Assembly (NCBI RefSeq): GCF_004634425.1
Contig: NZ_SBJL01000001.1
Span: forward strand, 407,001 to 471,000
Length of the DNA stretch: 64,000 nt
Source of the DNA: Vitreimonas flagellata
GTDB lineage: Bacteria; Pseudomonadota; Alphaproteobacteria; Caulobacterales; Aquidulcibacteraceae
Direction of reading: 5' to 3'
Below, in pieces: positions 1 through 9,926 of the stretch (the stretch's first letter is position 1; the number at the start of each line of letters is the position of its first letter). A model generated the notes under the pieces. It made no database searches, was not told the DNA's origin, and saw nothing but the letters and a program-made list of their open reading frames with translations. The position numbers and the translations under genes were made by a program.

Positions 1-444
1 CATGGTCTGCGTTTGATGGCGCTCGCACGCGAGACGCCTTCGGAAAATTCTCCGGGATCAACGCACGGCGTACTTGGCCTCGATCATATTGTCGTCCGCA
101 CGCCGGATGCGGAGCGCGCCGCCGCGCTTTATGGCGCGCGTCTTGGTCTCGACATGCGCCTCGATCGCGAGGTGGCGAACCGCCGTCTCATGTTCTTCCG
201 CTGTGGCGATGCGATCGTTGAGGTGCTGCACGATCCTGCCATCGACAATGGCCGCGATTGCTTCTGGGGACTGTCCTGGCGCGTCGCCAACGCCGATGAA
301 ACACGCGCGCGCCTAGCGCACGCGGGTCTAGACGTCTGCGACGTCCGCACCGGCCTTAAGCCCGGCACACGCGTTTTCACCGTGCGCAACGGCACATGCG
401 GCGTCCCCACGCTCATGATCGAACCAAGCACAAAGCCCGATTGA
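1..444 (+). CDS. VOC (glyoxalase-like) family protein, 5'-truncated by window edge
   Basis: The reading frame is open to base 1, so the true start probably lies outside the window. The in-frame TTG at 13 and ATG at 16 precede a residue stretch that looks like a linker rather than an N-terminus. The visible 147 residues contain one beta-alpha-beta-beta-beta vicinal-oxygen-chelate module beginning at LDHIVVRTPD and ending in TLMIEP. VOC proteins of this kind often carry two such modules (about 290 residues), and I infer that the first is off-window. Members bind a divalent metal and act on small substrates (glyoxalase, dioxygenase, resistance proteins). Nothing visible fixes the substrate. Confidence 0.75.
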   Translation, partial: HGLRLMALARETPSENSPGSTHGVLGLDHIVVRTPDAERAAALYGARLGLDMRLDREVANRRLMFFRCGDAIVEVLHDPAIDNGRDCFWGLSWRVANADETRARLAHAGLDVCDVRTGLKPGTRVFTVRNGTCGVPTLMIEPSTKPD

Positions 445-525
445 GGCCGCTTGTCGTCAATCCGTGATTGAACTGGCCGTCGGGGGCGGGCATGTTTTCG
501 CCCTGTGCATCAGCAGGGGGATGAC

Positions 526-1503
526 ATGGCCGAACCGCTCAACGCGACCTTCTTCGCTTTCCGGAAACGCGAGCAGGGTGGCGTATTGGTGCGCGCCTCG
601 ATCGCCTTCGCAATCGTTGGTGCGCTGCTGATCGCGGCGTTTGCGGCGTTGGCTTGGGGCAGCGTCGGCCCCGTGCTCAATTGGTATGCACAGATCATCA
701 CAGCGTCGGCCACCAATGACACGGGCGCGATCGAAGCTGCCGGCTTTCCGACCGAAATTTTTCAATTCTTCGGTCTGATGATCCTTTGGCTCTTTCCCTT
801 CTACATCCTCTGCGCCGCATACGAAGCGGCGTGCCTGCGCTGGATGATCCACGGGGAGACACAAGGCTTCATGGGCCTCTCGCTCGGCGCGCCGACCTGG
901 CGCGTGTGGAGCTGCTATTGGATGTGGTTCTTGCTCAACATGGCGCTCTCGACCGTGATGGGCGTCCTCTCGGCGTTCGTGACGGGCGCCATGGTGATCG
1001 GCTCAGGCGATCCGATGGCCACGTTCGGCGCGATGATGCTGATCAATGTACTCCAATATGTGGTCATGGCGTATTTCGCGATCCGCTTCGCGCCAGGTGC
1101 GGCCACCACGATCGCGCGCCGCAAATTCTCGTTCTTTGAAGCATGGACGGTCACGAAGGGGCGTTTCTTCGCGCTGCTGGGCGCCTTCGTGTTGCTCTGG
1201 TTCATCTACATGCTGTTCAGCGGCGCGTTGACAGTGGCGTGGATTGCGCTGGTGATGAGCAGCACGCCGATTGATTTCGCCGCGCTCTCAGATCCCGCGC
1301 GCGCCGAAACGGCGATCCTCGAATTTTTCCAAGCTTATATACAAACGCTGACGCAACCCCAATCGTGGGCCGTCATCGGCGTGCTCTGGTTCGTAGGCAC
1401 GATCGGCGCGCTCGTGTTCTATGTGGCCGGCTACGGCGTGAACGCGCGTGCAGCCGTCGCTGCGCTGGAAGAGGGCAAAATCCAGCCAGCGCCGACGACC
1501 TAA
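526..1503 (+). CDS. Polytopic membrane protein, tandem paralogue 1 of 3, function unknown
   Basis: This is a 325-residue protein with about six hydrophobic segments. The start is placed at ATG 526 (MAEPLNATFF) because a CAGGGGG Shine-Dalgarno lies seven bases upstream and the next gene begins with the near-identical MAEPLKATFF. Three blocks are shared with the two following genes: an [12 protein letters not shown] block, a block of the form RFAPxAAxxIARRxFSFxEAW, and a C-terminal YGVNARAxxALEEGKI. The stop codon overlaps the next start (TAATG). I do not recognise a named family. The cytoplasmic N-terminus, the lack of a signal peptide and the repeated membrane segments suggest an integral inner-membrane protein. 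No catalytic motif is visible. Confidence 0.8.
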   Translation: MAEPLNATFFAFRKREQGGVLVRASIAFAIVGALLIAAFAALAWGSVGPVLNWYAQIITASATNDTGAIEAAGFPTEIFQFFGLMILWLFPFYILCAAYEAACLRWMIHGETQGFMGLSLGAPTWRVWSCYWMWFLLNMALSTVMGVLSAFVTGAMVIGSGDPMATFGAMMLINVLQYVVMAYFAIRFAPGAATTIARRKFSFFEAWTVTKGRFFALLGAFVLLWFIYMLFSGALTVAWIALVMSSTPIDFAALSDPARAETAILEFFQAYIQTLTQPQSWAVIGVLWFVGTIGALVFYVAGYGVNARAAVAALEEGKIQPAPTT

Positions 1504-2510
1504 TGGCCGAGCCGCTCAAGGCCACTTTCTTCACCCTGCAGCATCGCGACCGCGCGGTGCTGCTGCCGGCGACGCTCGTATTGCTCGTTGGTCTTGTTGT
1601 AATGATCGGCGCGTTTGCGGCGATCAATTGGGGTATGATCTCGCGCATGTTCGCGCTGCTGCAGCAATTTCCGGGTGGACCGGAGGTGCTGACAGAGGCG
1701 GACGGCATGGCGATGTTTCAGGGCATGATGCTGATGTTTCTCAGCATGATCTTGCTCCTGTTTCCCATGTATCTGCTCATCGCAGCGTATGAAGCGGCGT
1801 GCTTGCGCTGGATGATCCGCGGCGAGGTGAAGGGCTTTGCCGGCTTCGCGCTCGATCACGACACGTGGCGCGTCTATGGTGTCTATTGGTGCTGGTACAT
1901 CCTCCAATTCTTGGTCTCGTTCGCCGCGAGCATCATCATGATGCCGGTCATCTTCATGACTATGCCGGGTTTGGTGACCGGAGACGGCGCGATTGACCAT
2001 GAACAGATGTGGCGCTGGCAACTGAGTGTGCAATTGCCGCTCTCGCTTGTCCAATACATTCCGCTGCTCTTCTTCGGCGTACGCTTTGCCCCGTCCGCGG
2101 CGGTGTCTATCGCACGCCGGCGCTTCTCTTTCCTGGAAGCTTGGCCTGTTACGCGTGGTCGCTTTTGGGCGTTGCTGGGATCATTTGCGCTGCTCATGCT
2201 GATCAATGGCGCGGCGATGGCCCTCGTGATGGGCGCCGCTTACTGGGTGCTGTTTTCGGCGATGCTGACGCAATGGTTCGCGGACGGTTGGCCCATGAGC
2301 GGCGGCTTTCCGGATGTCACCGACCAGCAGATTGCACAACTCATGCAGCAAGTATTCCGGCCGCAGACTTTTATGGTTTTAGGCGCGCTGTACGCCGCAC
2401 TGCTGTTGATCACGCTCGTGTACACGCTTCTGAGCTACGGCGTGAACGCGCGTGCCGCGCTGGTCGCGCTCGAAGAAGGTAAGATCGAGCAATTGCCGCC
2501 GACGGACTAG
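1503..2510 (+). CDS. Polytopic membrane protein, tandem paralogue 2 of 3, function unknown
   Basis: This is a 335-residue paralogue of the preceding gene, starting at an ATG that shares its A with the upstream TAA stop, so the two are translationally coupled. It keeps the same landmarks: MAEPLKATFF at the start, [16 protein letters not shown] near residue 95, an ARRRFSFLEAWPVTRGRFWA block around 200, and YGVNARAALVALEEGKIE at the end. It is rich in Met and aromatic residues, with about six predicted membrane helices. Its role is unknown. Three such copies in one operon suggest either a hetero-oligomer or recent duplication with divergence. Confidence 0.8.
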   Translation: MAEPLKATFFTLQHRDRAVLLPATLVLLVGLVVMIGAFAAINWGMISRMFALLQQFPGGPEVLTEADGMAMFQGMMLMFLSMILLLFPMYLLIAAYEAACLRWMIRGEVKGFAGFALDHDTWRVYGVYWCWYILQFLVSFAASIIMMPVIFMTMPGLVTGDGAIDHEQMWRWQLSVQLPLSLVQYIPLLFFGVRFAPSAAVSIARRRFSFLEAWPVTRGRFWALLGSFALLMLINGAAMALVMGAAYWVLFSAMLTQWFADGWPMSGGFPDVTDQQIAQLMQQVFRPQTFMVLGALYAALLLITLVYTLLSYGVNARAALVALEEGKIEQLPPTD

Positions 2511-2533
2511 GCCCGTCGTGTGAGGGGAAATCG

Positions 2534-3481
2534 ATGACTGAGAAACTGAACGCCACTTTCTACGCGTTCCACAAGCGCGAGAAATCCGGCGTGCTGCTAC
2601 GCGCATCAGCGGCGTTCGGCGTGCTCGCGATCGCGCTTACCTGTGCGTTCTTTGGCGCGCTCTACGCGCTGACGGGCGGCGCGCTCTTTGGTCTGACCAG
2701 CGCCGACCCCGCCGCCGCCAACAACGCAATCACGCGCGGCAATCTTGGCGGCATCATGCTCGCGTACATGCTCTTCCTCGTGGCCATGTTCATTCTGATC
2801 GCAGCTTATGAGGCGGCCTGCTTGCGCTGGCTGGTGCGCGGCCAAGAGGGCGGCGGCGTATGCGGCCTCATCCTCGGCGCCGATACCTGGCGGGTTTACG
2901 CGATCTATTGGGTCTGGCTGGTCGTTGCGACCGTGTTGACGGTGCTGTTTGCGGTCACCATCGCTGTTTTGAGCAGCGTTTGGGCGTCCGTACCCAACGC
3001 GCCCTGGCTTGCGATGCTCACGCCGTTGCTTGCCGTGATTGTGCCGCTTTACGTCAGCGTACGCCTGGCGCCGGCCGCGGCGACCGCCGTCGCGAAGAGG
3101 CGCTTTGCCTTTTTCGACGCTTGGAAAGTTTCGCGCGATCGCTTTTGGCCGCTACTCGGCGCGTTCGCGCTGCTCTGGCTCATCTATGTTTTGCTGGTCA
3201 TGATTGTGAACGCGATGTGGCTCGGTGCGACCTCGGTGAACCTCGTCATGGATGTTGCGCTCGGCGGCGTCAACGACACGGACGAGTTGCCGGGCGCCAT
3301 CAATCAAGCCGTTCGGGATTCGCTGAGCTCGCCAACCGGCGTGGCGACCTACGTCGCCGTGCAGGTCGTCACCTGGGTGATCGCGATCTGGCTCTATCTA
3401 GCGCTCTTCGGCGTCAACGCGCGCGTCGCGTCGATCGCGCTCGAAGATGGACGCATCACGCCAGAAACGGCCTCGACCTAA
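2534..3481 (+). CDS. Polytopic membrane protein, tandem paralogue 3 of 3, function unknown
   Basis: This is the third member of the tandem family (315 residues). It starts at ATG 2534, with GAGGGGAAAT upstream as ribosome binding site and 23 bp after the previous stop. It shares [16 protein letters not shown] with paralogue 1, [15 protein letters not shown], the [19 protein letters not shown] block and [17 protein letters not shown]. It is the most diverged of the three. Its stop codon overlaps the uvrA stop on the other strand by four bases (CTAA). Function is unknown, and nothing in the neighbouring repair genes suggests a shared role. Confidence 0.8.
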   Translation: MTEKLNATFYAFHKREKSGVLLRASAAFGVLAIALTCAFFGALYALTGGALFGLTSADPAAANNAITRGNLGGIMLAYMLFLVAMFILIAAYEAACLRWLVRGQEGGGVCGLILGADTWRVYAIYWVWLVVATVLTVLFAVTIAVLSSVWASVPNAPWLAMLTPLLAVIVPLYVSVRLAPAAATAVAKRRFAFFDAWKVSRDRFWPLLGAFALLWLIYVLLVMIVNAMWLGATSVNLVMDVALGGVNDTDELPGAINQAVRDSLSSPTGVATYVAVQVVTWVIAIWLYLALFGVNARVASIALEDGRITPETAST

Positions 3482-6456
3482 GCCGAGGCGCGTTTCTTCA
3501 GTGCTTTCTTCGCGGTCTTGGGCGCCGGCGCTTCTGCGGCTGCGACCTTGCGCTTCGGCGCTTTGCGCGCGTTCTGTTTGTCCAGCGTTTCGGCGAGGTA
3601 GCGGCCGGTCCAGCTTTCCTGGACCTTGGCGACGTCTTCCGGCGTGCCTTGCGCGACGAGTCTGCCGCCGCCATCGCCGCCTTCCGGGCCAAGATCGAGA
3701 ATCCAGTCGGCGGTTTTGATGACATCGAGATTGTGCTCGATCACCAGCACCGAATTGCCGTTGTCGACCAGCTCGTGCAGCACTTCGAGCAGCTTCTTGG
3801 TGTCTTCGAAGTGCAGACCCGTCGTCGGCTCATCGAGAATGTAGAGCGTGCGGCCCGTGGCGCGCTTGCTCAACTCCTTGGACAGCTTCACACGCTGCGC
3901 TTCGCCGCCTGACAATGTTGTCGCCTGTTGGCCGATATGCACATAGCCGAGGCCAACGCGCTTCAGCGTCTCCAACTTGTCGCGAATGCTCGGCACAGCG
4001 GTGAAGAGATTAGCGCCTTCATCGACGGTCATGTCGAGCACGTCGGAGATCGATTTGCCCTTGTAGAGAATTTCCAACGTCTCGCGATTGTAGCGTTTGC
4101 CCTTGCACGTATCGCACGTGACATAGACGTCCGGCAGGAAGTGCATCTCGATCTTGATGACGCCGTCGCCTTGGCACGCTTCGCAGCGGCCGCCTTTGAC
4201 GTTGAACGAGAAGCGGCCCGGCCCGTAGCCGCGCGCTTTGGATTCCGGCAGGCCGGCGTACCAATCGCGGATCGGCGTGAACGCGCCGGTGTAGGTCGCC
4301 GGATTGGAGCGCGGCGTGCGACCAATCGGTGATTGGTCGATGTCGATGATCTTATCGATGTGTTCGAGGCCTTGGATCGTATCGTGTTCAGCCGGCACAT
4401 CGCCCGCGCCGTGCCATTGGCGCGCGACCGATTTATAAAGCGTCTCGATCACAAGCGTGGATTTGCCGCCGCCGCTGACGCCGGTCACGCAGGTGAAGAC
4501 GCCAAGCGGAATGTCGGCGTCGACGTTTTGCAGATTGTTGCCGCGCGCACCCTTGATGCTGATCTTGCGCTTCTTGTCGGTCCAACGCCGCTTTTCCGGA
4601 ATCGCGATCTCGCGCGCACCCGTGAGGTATGCGCCGGTGATCGAATTCTTGTTCTTTTGAATTTGTTCGGGCGTGCCCTCGGCGATGATCGTGCCGCCGT
4701 GAATGCCGGCGGCTGGTCCCATGTCTATGACGTGATCGGCGGTGAGGATGGCCTCTTCATCGTGCTCGACGACGAGCACCGAATTGCCCAGATCGCGGAG
4801 TCTGCGCAGCGTATCGAGCAGGCGCGTGTTGTCGCGCTGGTGCAGGCCGATCGACGGTTCGTCCAACACGTAAAGCACGCCCGTCAGGCCAGAACCGATC
4901 TGTGAGGCCAAGCGAATGCGCTGACTCTCCCCACCGCTCAGTGTCCCCGATGCGCGGCCTAGCGAAAGATAATCGAGGCCCACATCCACGAGGAAGCGCA
5001 GGCGATCGTTGATCTCCTTCAGAATCCGAACCGCAATTTCCTTTTGCTTCGGCGTCAGCTGGTCGTTCAGTGCGCCGAACCAATCGCGCGCCTGGCGGAT
5101 CGAGAAATTGGACGAATCCGAGATATCGAGCATCGCGACTTTCACCGCGAGCGCTTCAGGCTTTAGACGCTTGCCGTGGCAAGTCGGGCAGGGCGCCTCC
5201 GATTGGTAGCGCTCCAGATCTTCGCGCACCCAAGTCGAATCCGTTTCCTTCCAGCGCCGCTCCAAATTCGGCAGCACGCCTTCGAAATTCTTCGTCGTCT
5301 CGTAGCGGCGCACGCCGTCGTCATAGACGAACTTAATCGGCTCTTTGGTGCCTTTGAGGATCGCGTCCTTCAACGCTTGCGGCAGTTCACGCCAAGCGGT
5401 GCCGCTCTTGGCCTTGAAGTGCTTGGCCAGCGCTTCGAGCGTTTGCGCGTACAGCGGCGAGGGACCCTTGGCCCACGGCGCCACCGCGCCATCCTTCAAT
5501 GACTTGTCGTGATCAGGGATCACCAGATCAGCGTCGAACTTGAGCTGCACGCCCAAGCCGTCGCAAGCCGGGCAGGCGCCCGCCGGATTGTTGAACGAGA
5601 AAAGTCGCGGTTCGATTTCGGGAATGGTGAAGCCGGAAACGGGGCAGGCGAATTTTTGGCTGAAGATCAGCCGCTCGGGCTGCGCGGTCTTGTTCTTCAG
5701 CGTCGCTTTGCCGGTCGCGTCTTCGTTCTTGCTGACGACTTCTGCAAAGGCGATGCCTTCAGCGAGCTTCAACGCTTGTTCTAGAGAATCCGCCAAGCGG
5801 GTTTCAATGCCTGCTTTGACGGCGATCCGATCTACGACGATATCGATGTCGTGCTTGAACTTCCTGTCGAGCGTCGGCGGTTCGCTCAATTCGTAGAACT
5901 CGCCATCGATCTTGGCGCGCTGGTAGCCCTTCTTCAAGTACTCAGCCATTTCCTTTTTGTATTCGCCTTTGCGGTCACGCACGACTGGCGCCAGCAAATA
6001 CAAACGCGTGCCTTCCGGCAGCGCCATGATCCGATCGACCATCTCGCTGACTTGCATCGCCGCGATCGGTTGCCCAGTCGCTGGCGAATACGGAATGCCC
6101 ACGCGCGCCCAAAGCAGACGCATATAATCGTAAATCTCGGTGACGGTGCCGACGGTCGAACGCGGATTGCGCGAGGTGGTCTTCTGCTCAATCGAGATCG
6201 CAGGCGATAAGCCTTCGATCGAATCCACGTCCGGTTTCTGCATCAGCTCCAAGAACTGACGCGCATAGGCCGACAGCGATTCCACGTAGCGCCGCTGGCC
6301 TTCGGCATAGATCGTATCGAACGCCAGTGAGGATTTACCGCTGCCGCTCAAGCCCGTGATCACCACCAGCTCGTTGCGCGGAATATCGACGTTCACGCCC
6401 TTGAGATTGTGCTCGCGCGCGCCGCGGACGCGGATGTGTGTCAGTGCGTCTCTCAT
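3478..6456 (-). CDS. uvrA: UvrABC excinuclease ATPase subunit UvrA
   Basis: UvrA is the damage-recognition ATPase of nucleotide excision repair. It dimerises on DNA and loads UvrB. The 992-residue protein shows two ABC ATPase halves: Walker [13 protein letters not shown] near residue 35 and GVSGGGKST near 660, with signature motifs [13 protein letters not shown] and [15 protein letters not shown]. The zinc modules are ACPACDGLG and CEACQGDG...CDTCKGKRY. The first zinc module begins CPVSGF rather than CPVCGF, a form common in alphaproteobacteria. A Lys/Ala-rich tail of about 30 residues ends the protein. The ATG overlaps the TGA of the upstream dioxygenase gene, so uvrA is the second gene of a unit whose upstream region contains a LexA-type SOS box. 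Confidence 0.98.
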   Translation of the reverse strand: MRDALTHIRVRGAREHNLKGVNVDIPRNELVVITGLSGSGKSSLAFDTIYAEGQRRYVESLSAYARQFLELMQKPDVDSIEGLSPAISIEQKTTSRNPRSTVGTVTEIYDYMRLLWARVGIPYSPATGQPIAAMQVSEMVDRIMALPEGTRLYLLAPVVRDRKGEYKKEMAEYLKKGYQRAKIDGEFYELSEPPTLDRKFKHDIDIVVDRIAVKAGIETRLADSLEQALKLAEGIAFAEVVSKNEDATGKATLKNKTAQPERLIFSQKFACPVSGFTIPEIEPRLFSFNNPAGACPACDGLGVQLKFDADLVIPDHDKSLKDGAVAPWAKGPSPLYAQTLEALAKHFKAKSGTAWRELPQALKDAILKGTKEPIKFVYDDGVRRYETTKNFEGVLPNLERRWKETDSTWVREDLERYQSEAPCPTCHGKRLKPEALAVKVAMLDISDSSNFSIRQARDWFGALNDQLTPKQKEIAVRILKEINDRLRFLVDVGLDYLSLGRASGTLSGGESQRIRLASQIGSGLTGVLYVLDEPSIGLHQRDNTRLLDTLRRLRDLGNSVLVVEHDEEAILTADHVIDMGPAAGIHGGTIIAEGTPEQIQKNKNSITGAYLTGAREIAIPEKRRWTDKKRKISIKGARGNNLQNVDADIPLGVFTCVTGVSGGGKSTLVIETLYKSVARQWHGAGDVPAEHDTIQGLEHIDKIIDIDQSPIGRTPRSNPATYTGAFTPIRDWYAGLPESKARGYGPGRFSFNVKGGRCEACQGDGVIKIEMHFLPDVYVTCDTCKGKRYNRETLEILYKGKSISDVLDMTVDEGANLFTAVPSIRDKLETLKRVGLGYVHIGQQATTLSGGEAQRVKLSKELSKRATGRTLYILDEPTTGLHFEDTKKLLEVLHELVDNGNSVLVIEHNLDVIKTADWILDLGPEGGDGGGRLVAQGTPEDVAKVQESWTGRYLAETLDKQNARKAPKRKVAAAEAPAPKTAKKALKKRASA

Positions 6457-7229
6457 GCCGCGAGACCGTAGCCGAACGCTGTCATCGAAATTCCAGGCTG
6501 ATAATGTTGATTGAACACCGTCGCGCGTTCGCCATCGTTACGCGCACCGAGCGCGTAGAACACTGGGAAGAAGTGCTCCCAATCCGGTGCGGCTTCGGAC
6601 GCATCGGGGCGCGTTGCATATTTTAGCACGGCGGCATCTTCCCCAAGCTCCGCAGCGTTCGTCACGAAGTCGTCGAAGCTACGCACCCAAGGCAGCAGCT
6701 CACGCGTGCGGAAGAACGCGGGCAGATTATGTACGATATTGCCGAGCGCGAGGATCAGCACATTCGCGTCGCGCAGCGGCGCCAGCGCCTTCGCGATCGC
6801 ATAATGCTGTTCCGGCCCGCGCCGAACATCGAGGCTGACTTGCACGACCGGCACATCGGCGCGCGGATACATGTGCACGAGAACGCTCCAAGCGCCGTGG
6901 TCCAAACCCCAGCTATCGTCGAGCTCTGCGCCAAAAGGTGTCAGCAGCCTGACAATTTCCCCAGCCAAGGCCGGATCGCCCGGCGCGGGGTATTGGACGT
7001 CGAACAGCGCCTGCGGAAAGCCGCGGCCGAAATCGTGGATTGTCTTGGGCTGGGCGTTCGACATGACGCGCACGCCCTCGGTCACCCAATGCGCCGAGAT
7101 CGCCACGATTGCGCGTGGGCGCGGAAAGCTCGCAGCGACCTCCGCCCAACCGCGCGAGGAGGGCGTATCTTCGATCGCGTTCATCGGCGAGCCGTGGCCG
7201 ACAAAGAGGGCGGGCGCTTTGGTGCTCAT
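6453..7229 (-). CDS. DODA-type (LigB-like) extradiol aromatic ring-opening dioxygenase
   Basis: This 258-residue protein resembles E. coli YgiD, a zinc-dependent 4,5-DOPA-type extradiol dioxygenase. Visible landmarks are [14 protein letters not shown] at the N-terminus (metal-ligand His), [26 protein letters not shown] (catalytic-region His) and [10 protein letters not shown]. The start is set at ATG 7229 (MSTKAPALF), where a purine-rich AAGAAAG lies upstream. An upstream in-frame codon at 7271 would add 14 poorly conserved residues. The gene overlaps uvrA by four bases and lies between it and the SOS box, so it is probably co-transcribed with uvrA. The natural substrate is unknown. Confidence 0.88.
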   Translation of the reverse strand: MSTKAPALFVGHGSPMNAIEDTPSSRGWAEVAASFPRPRAIVAISAHWVTEGVRVMSNAQPKTIHDFGRGFPQALFDVQYPAPGDPALAGEIVRLLTPFGAELDDSWGLDHGAWSVLVHMYPRADVPVVQVSLDVRRGPEQHYAIAKALAPLRDANVLILALGNIVHNLPAFFRTRELLPWVRSFDDFVTNAAELGEDAAVLKYATRPDASEAAPDWEHFFPVFYALGARNDGERATVFNQHYQPGISMTAFGYGLAA

Positions 7230-7436
7230 GGGTCTTTCTTGGGGGCCGCCAGCGAGCCCGGCGGACACCATATTTAGTAGTCAGAGTCGCCGAAGCATCA
7301 AGAACAAAGATGGAACGACAGTGGCGGCTACACCGGTGTGCCTGGTTTGGTGGCGGCCTCATTTCGGCGCCGGCCAATTCGCTCCACTGGTTCGGACAGT
7401 TAACAACCCTTTACCAATCACGCGAGTCGGCGTATA

Positions 7437-7451
7437 GAACATAGAGAGAAC
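7437..7451. promoter_or_regulatory. SOS box (LexA site, GAAC-N7-GAAC)
   Basis: The bases GAAC at 7437-7440 and GAAC at 7448-7451 flank seven bases (ATAGAGA). This exactly matches the alphaproteobacterial LexA operator, known as GTTC-N7-GTTC on the other strand. It lies 68 bp upstream of ssb and about 208 bp upstream of the dioxygenase-uvrA unit, in the divergent intergenic region where LexA control is expected. Binding itself is inferred. Confidence 0.85.
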
Positions 7452-7518
7452 ATTTGTCTGGATGCGCCCGACGGATGCCCTCACCATCGAGTAATGCGAA
7501 GGAAACAGGAGGTCGGCG

Positions 7519-8001
7519 ATGGCTGGCAGCGTCAACAAAGTGATTTTGGTCGGTAATCTGGGCAAGGACCCCGAAATCCGCCGTCTCAACAACGGCGATC
7601 CGGTTGTGAACCTCTCGATCGCGACGTCGGAGACGTGGCGCGACAAACAGAGCGGCGAGCGCAAGGAAAAGACCGAGTGGCACCGCGTTGTGATCTTCAA
7701 CGAGAACATCGCCAAGGTCGCGGAGCAATATCTGAAGAAGGGCTCGACGGTTTACATCGAAGGCTCGCTGCAGACGCGCAAGTACGAGCAAAACGGCGTT
7801 GAGAAATACACGACCGAGATCGTGCTGCAGAAATATCGCGGCGAGCTGACCATGCTCGGCGGCAAGGGCGATGGCGGCGGTCGTACCTATGATGATGACG
7901 GCGGCGGCTCGTCCTTCAGCAGCAAAGCCGGCGCCAAGCGCGTCAGCGACGGCCCCCGCGAAAGCTTCAACCAGGATCTGGACGACGAAATCCCATTCTA
8001 A
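7519..8001 (+). CDS. ssb: Single-stranded DNA-binding protein SSB
   Basis: SSB coats single-stranded DNA during replication, recombination and repair. The 160-residue protein has the OB-fold start [20 protein letters not shown], a Gly/Asp/Ser-rich flexible linker, and the canonical acidic tip DLDDEIPF that recruits partner proteins. An AGGAGGT ribosome binding site precedes the ATG by five bases. The gene is divergent from the dioxygenase-uvrA unit with an SOS box between them, and it is followed by a strong intrinsic terminator, so it forms its own transcription unit. Confidence 0.98.
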   Translation: MAGSVNKVILVGNLGKDPEIRRLNNGDPVVNLSIATSETWRDKQSGERKEKTEWHRVVIFNENIAKVAEQYLKKGSTVYIEGSLQTRKYEQNGVEKYTTEIVLQKYRGELTMLGGKGDGGGRTYDDDGGGSSFSSKAGAKRVSDGPRESFNQDLDDEIPF

Positions 8002-8036
8002 TTCTCCGCGCTCAGATGGGCGAGGTCGAACGATCG

Positions 8037-8070
8037 ACGGCGCTATAGCAAAAGCGATAGCGCCGTTTTT
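8037..8070 (+). terminator. Intrinsic terminator of ssb
   Basis: A ten-base stem ACGGCGCTAT / ATAGCGCCGT encloses a loop in which an AGC/GC pairing can extend the helix, and it is followed by a run of Ts at 8066-8070. It lies 36 bp after the ssb stop codon. Confidence 0.85.
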
Positions 8071-8075
8071 CGTTG

Positions 8076-8097
8076 TCGGACCGCCGGCTTCCAGCCG
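8076..8097 (+). repeat. REP-like palindromic repeat, copy 1 (imperfect)
   Basis: This copy begins TCGGACCGCC and contains the self-complementary core GCCGGCTTCCAGCCG, but it ends in ACC where the other copies have GC. It starts six bases after the ssb terminator T-run. Confidence 0.75.
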
Positions 8098-8142
8098 ACC
8101 CGCGCCAAATTGCGAGGATAGAGCACCCCTCTATCCCACACT

Positions 8143-8241
8143 TCGGACCGCCGGCTTCCAGCCGGCTTCTTTGTTTGACCATACAAGCCCTGTTGAAAGC
8201 CCTGGGTTTTCAACCATGCCGGCTGGAAGCCGGCGGTCCGA
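8143..8241. repeat. REP-like repeats, copies 2 and 3, an inverted pair
   Basis: Copy 2 (8143-8166) and copy 3 (8218-8241, opposite orientation) are perfect 24-base matches to each other. They are separated by 51 bp that contain a smaller hairpin (GTTGAAA 8192-8198 pairing with TTTCAAC 8208-8214). The core GCCGGCT-TCC-AGCCGGC folds on itself, and the two copies can also pair with each other. The arrangement resembles a BIME-type pair of REP elements. Confidence 0.85.
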
Positions 8242-8290
8242 ACGGCAAAATCTATCCGACCCACATCAAACCACGCGCAAACTCCTGCGC

Positions 8291-8770
8291 ATGCAACACA
8301 TCGCCCCCGCCACCTTGACCAAGGAAGAGCTAGAGCGCCAACAGCGCTCGCTCTTCCTGTGGCTGGTGTGGGCGGTGTTGCTCGTGCTGCGCCTGGGTAC
8401 AAACGCGCATCGCTCCAAGAGCCTCGAACGCATCATCAGCAAATGTGAACGCTTCGTCCACGCGCATCTCATCTGCGTGGCGCTCTCGCGCCTGCGCTTC
8501 AACGCGCGTGCGCCGCTCAATGTCGCGCAGGGTGTGCGCGTTCACAAAGCCCATCCGCGCCTGCTGGCGCGCAGCTTCCGCAAGCGCAATGCGAGCTTCT
8601 ACGGGTGCATTCTGCATGCGCTGCATATGTTCAATCATGCCGAGCGCTACATCGCGCGGCTGACGCGCAAACTCCGCGGCGCGCCCGTGCACCTCGTATT
8701 GGCGACACCGACGATGGTCGCACTGCGCAGCGCCGAACCACGCGCGATCGCCTGCGCGGATTCTTCCTAA
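8291..8770 (+). CDS. Hypothetical protein with one membrane segment, flanked by REP-like repeats
   Basis: This is a 159-residue open frame starting at ATG 8291. It has an N-terminal cytoplasmic stretch (TLTKEELERQQRS), a hydrophobic segment LFLWLVWAVLLVLRLG near residues 21-36, and then a basic region rich in Arg, His and Ala. I do not recognise the family. It lacks the conserved His and Tyr pattern of REP-associated transposases, so it is probably not the mobiliser of the surrounding repeats. The frame continues upstream into the repeats, but codon usage there looks non-coding. A reverse-strand frame also spans part of the region. I prefer this one because it has a plausible start, a membrane segment and gene-like composition. 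Confidence 0.55.
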   Translation: MQHIAPATLTKEELERQQRSLFLWLVWAVLLVLRLGTNAHRSKSLERIISKCERFVHAHLICVALSRLRFNARAPLNVAQGVRVHKAHPRLLARSFRKRNASFYGCILHALHMFNHAERYIARLTRKLRGAPVHLVLATPTMVALRSAEPRAIACADSS

Positions 8771-8773
8771 GCT

Positions 8774-8797
8774 TCGGACCGCCGGCTTCCAGCCGGC
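8774..8797 (+). repeat. REP-like repeat, copy 4
   Basis: This is a perfect 24-base copy in the same orientation as copies 1 and 2. It begins three bases after the stop codon of the hypothetical gene, so that gene is bracketed by the repeat family. Confidence 0.85.
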
Positions 8798-8924
8798 CTG
8801 TACGATCTCAACCGTGTGAAGCCCAGCTTCACGCGGCCAAAAGTGCTGCGCGCCGCCAAAATTTCACACATGCAGACAACCGCAGCGCGTTGGCGACATC
8901 GCCGCAAGCGCCCATATTCGTTCT

Positions 8925-9926
8925 ATGATCCCATATTCCGTTCTCGACCTGGCGCCTATCGTAGAGGGCGCGGACGTTGCACAGGCTCTGCGCAATAGTC
9001 GTGAGCTGGCGCAGGCGGCGGAGCGGTTTGGCTACAAGCGCTTTTGGCTCGCCGAACACCACAACATGCCGGGCATCGCGAGTGCTGCGACCGCGCTGAC
9101 GATTCAGAACGCGGCCGCCGCGACGCGCACGATCCGTGTCGGCGCCGGCGGCATCATGCTGCCGAACCACGCGCCGCTCATTATTGCCGAACAATTCGGC
9201 ACGCTCGAAGCGCTTTTCCCTGGCCGCATCGATCTGGGTCTGGGCCGGGCGCCGGGCGGCGATCAGATCACGGCGCGCGCGCTGCGCCGTACGCTCGTCG
9301 GCGGCGAAGACCGTTTCCCGCAGGACGTGCTCGAACTGCAAGCGCTGCTCGGCCCGAGTGAACTCGGCCAAGCACTGCGCGCGGTGCCTGGTGAAAACTC
9401 CAATGTACCACTTTGGATTCTCGGATCGTCCACGTTCGGCGCGCAACTTGCGGCGATGCTTGGCCTGCCGTTCGCGTTCGCCTCGCATTTCGCGCCGGCG
9501 CAGATGATGGAAGCGATTGCGATCTATCGCGCGCGCTTCAAGCCATCGGGCGATTTGAAGGAGCCGTATGTCATGCTCGGCTTCAACATCTTCGCCGCGC
9601 CAACGGACGATGAGGGCCGCTTGCTTTCGACGTCGCTCATGCAGGCGTTCGCGAGTTTGCGCCGTGGCGAGCCGAAAAAGCTACAGCCGCCCGATCCTGA
9701 GTTCGAAAGCAATCTGAGTGTGCCGGAACGCGCCGCGCTCGAATCCGTGCTCGCATGCTCAGCGATCGGCTCGCCGCGCACGGTGAAGCGGAGCATCGAA
9801 GCCTTCATTCGCCGTACCGGCGCCGACGAACTCATCCTCGCCTCGCACATCTACGACCACAGCGCCCGCATTCGCGCGTACGAGATCGCGGCGCAGGTTC
9901 GGGACGAATTGGCGGCGGAAGCTTAG
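8925..9926 (+). CDS. LLM-class flavin-dependent oxidoreductase (MsnO8/YhbW-like)
   Basis: This 333-residue luciferase-like monooxygenase has a TIM barrel that uses reduced FMN. Landmarks are the start [42 protein letters not shown] and [14 protein letters not shown]. These are typical of the MsnO8 subgroup that includes E. coli YhbW. The substrate is unknown. The gene stands alone, downstream of a REP-like repeat, and its stop codon overlaps the stop of the convergent kelch gene by four bases (TTAG). Confidence 0.92.
   Translation: MIPYSVLDLAPIVEGADVAQALRNSRELAQAAERFGYKRFWLAEHHNMPGIASAATALTIQNAAAATRTIRVGAGGIMLPNHAPLIIAEQFGTLEALFPGRIDLGLGRAPGGDQITARALRRTLVGGEDRFPQDVLELQALLGPSELGQALRAVPGENSNVPLWILGSSTFGAQLAAMLGLPFAFASHFAPAQMMEAIAIYRARFKPSGDLKEPYVMLGFNIFAAPTDDEGRLLSTSLMQAFASLRRGEPKKLQPPDPEFESNLSVPERAALESVLACSAIGSPRTVKRSIEAFIRRTGADELILASHIYDHSARIRAYEIAAQVRDELAAEA

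Noticed and set aside
7400-7414. TTAA-N7-TTAC between the dioxygenase and ssb genes as a CtrA box
   Set aside because: The second half is TTAC rather than TTAA, so it is only a partial match. The perfect SOS box nearby is the better explanation of regulation there.
8076-8797. Clustered repeats as a CRISPR array
   Set aside because: The copies are irregularly spaced, in both orientations, and there is no cas gene or uniform spacer length.
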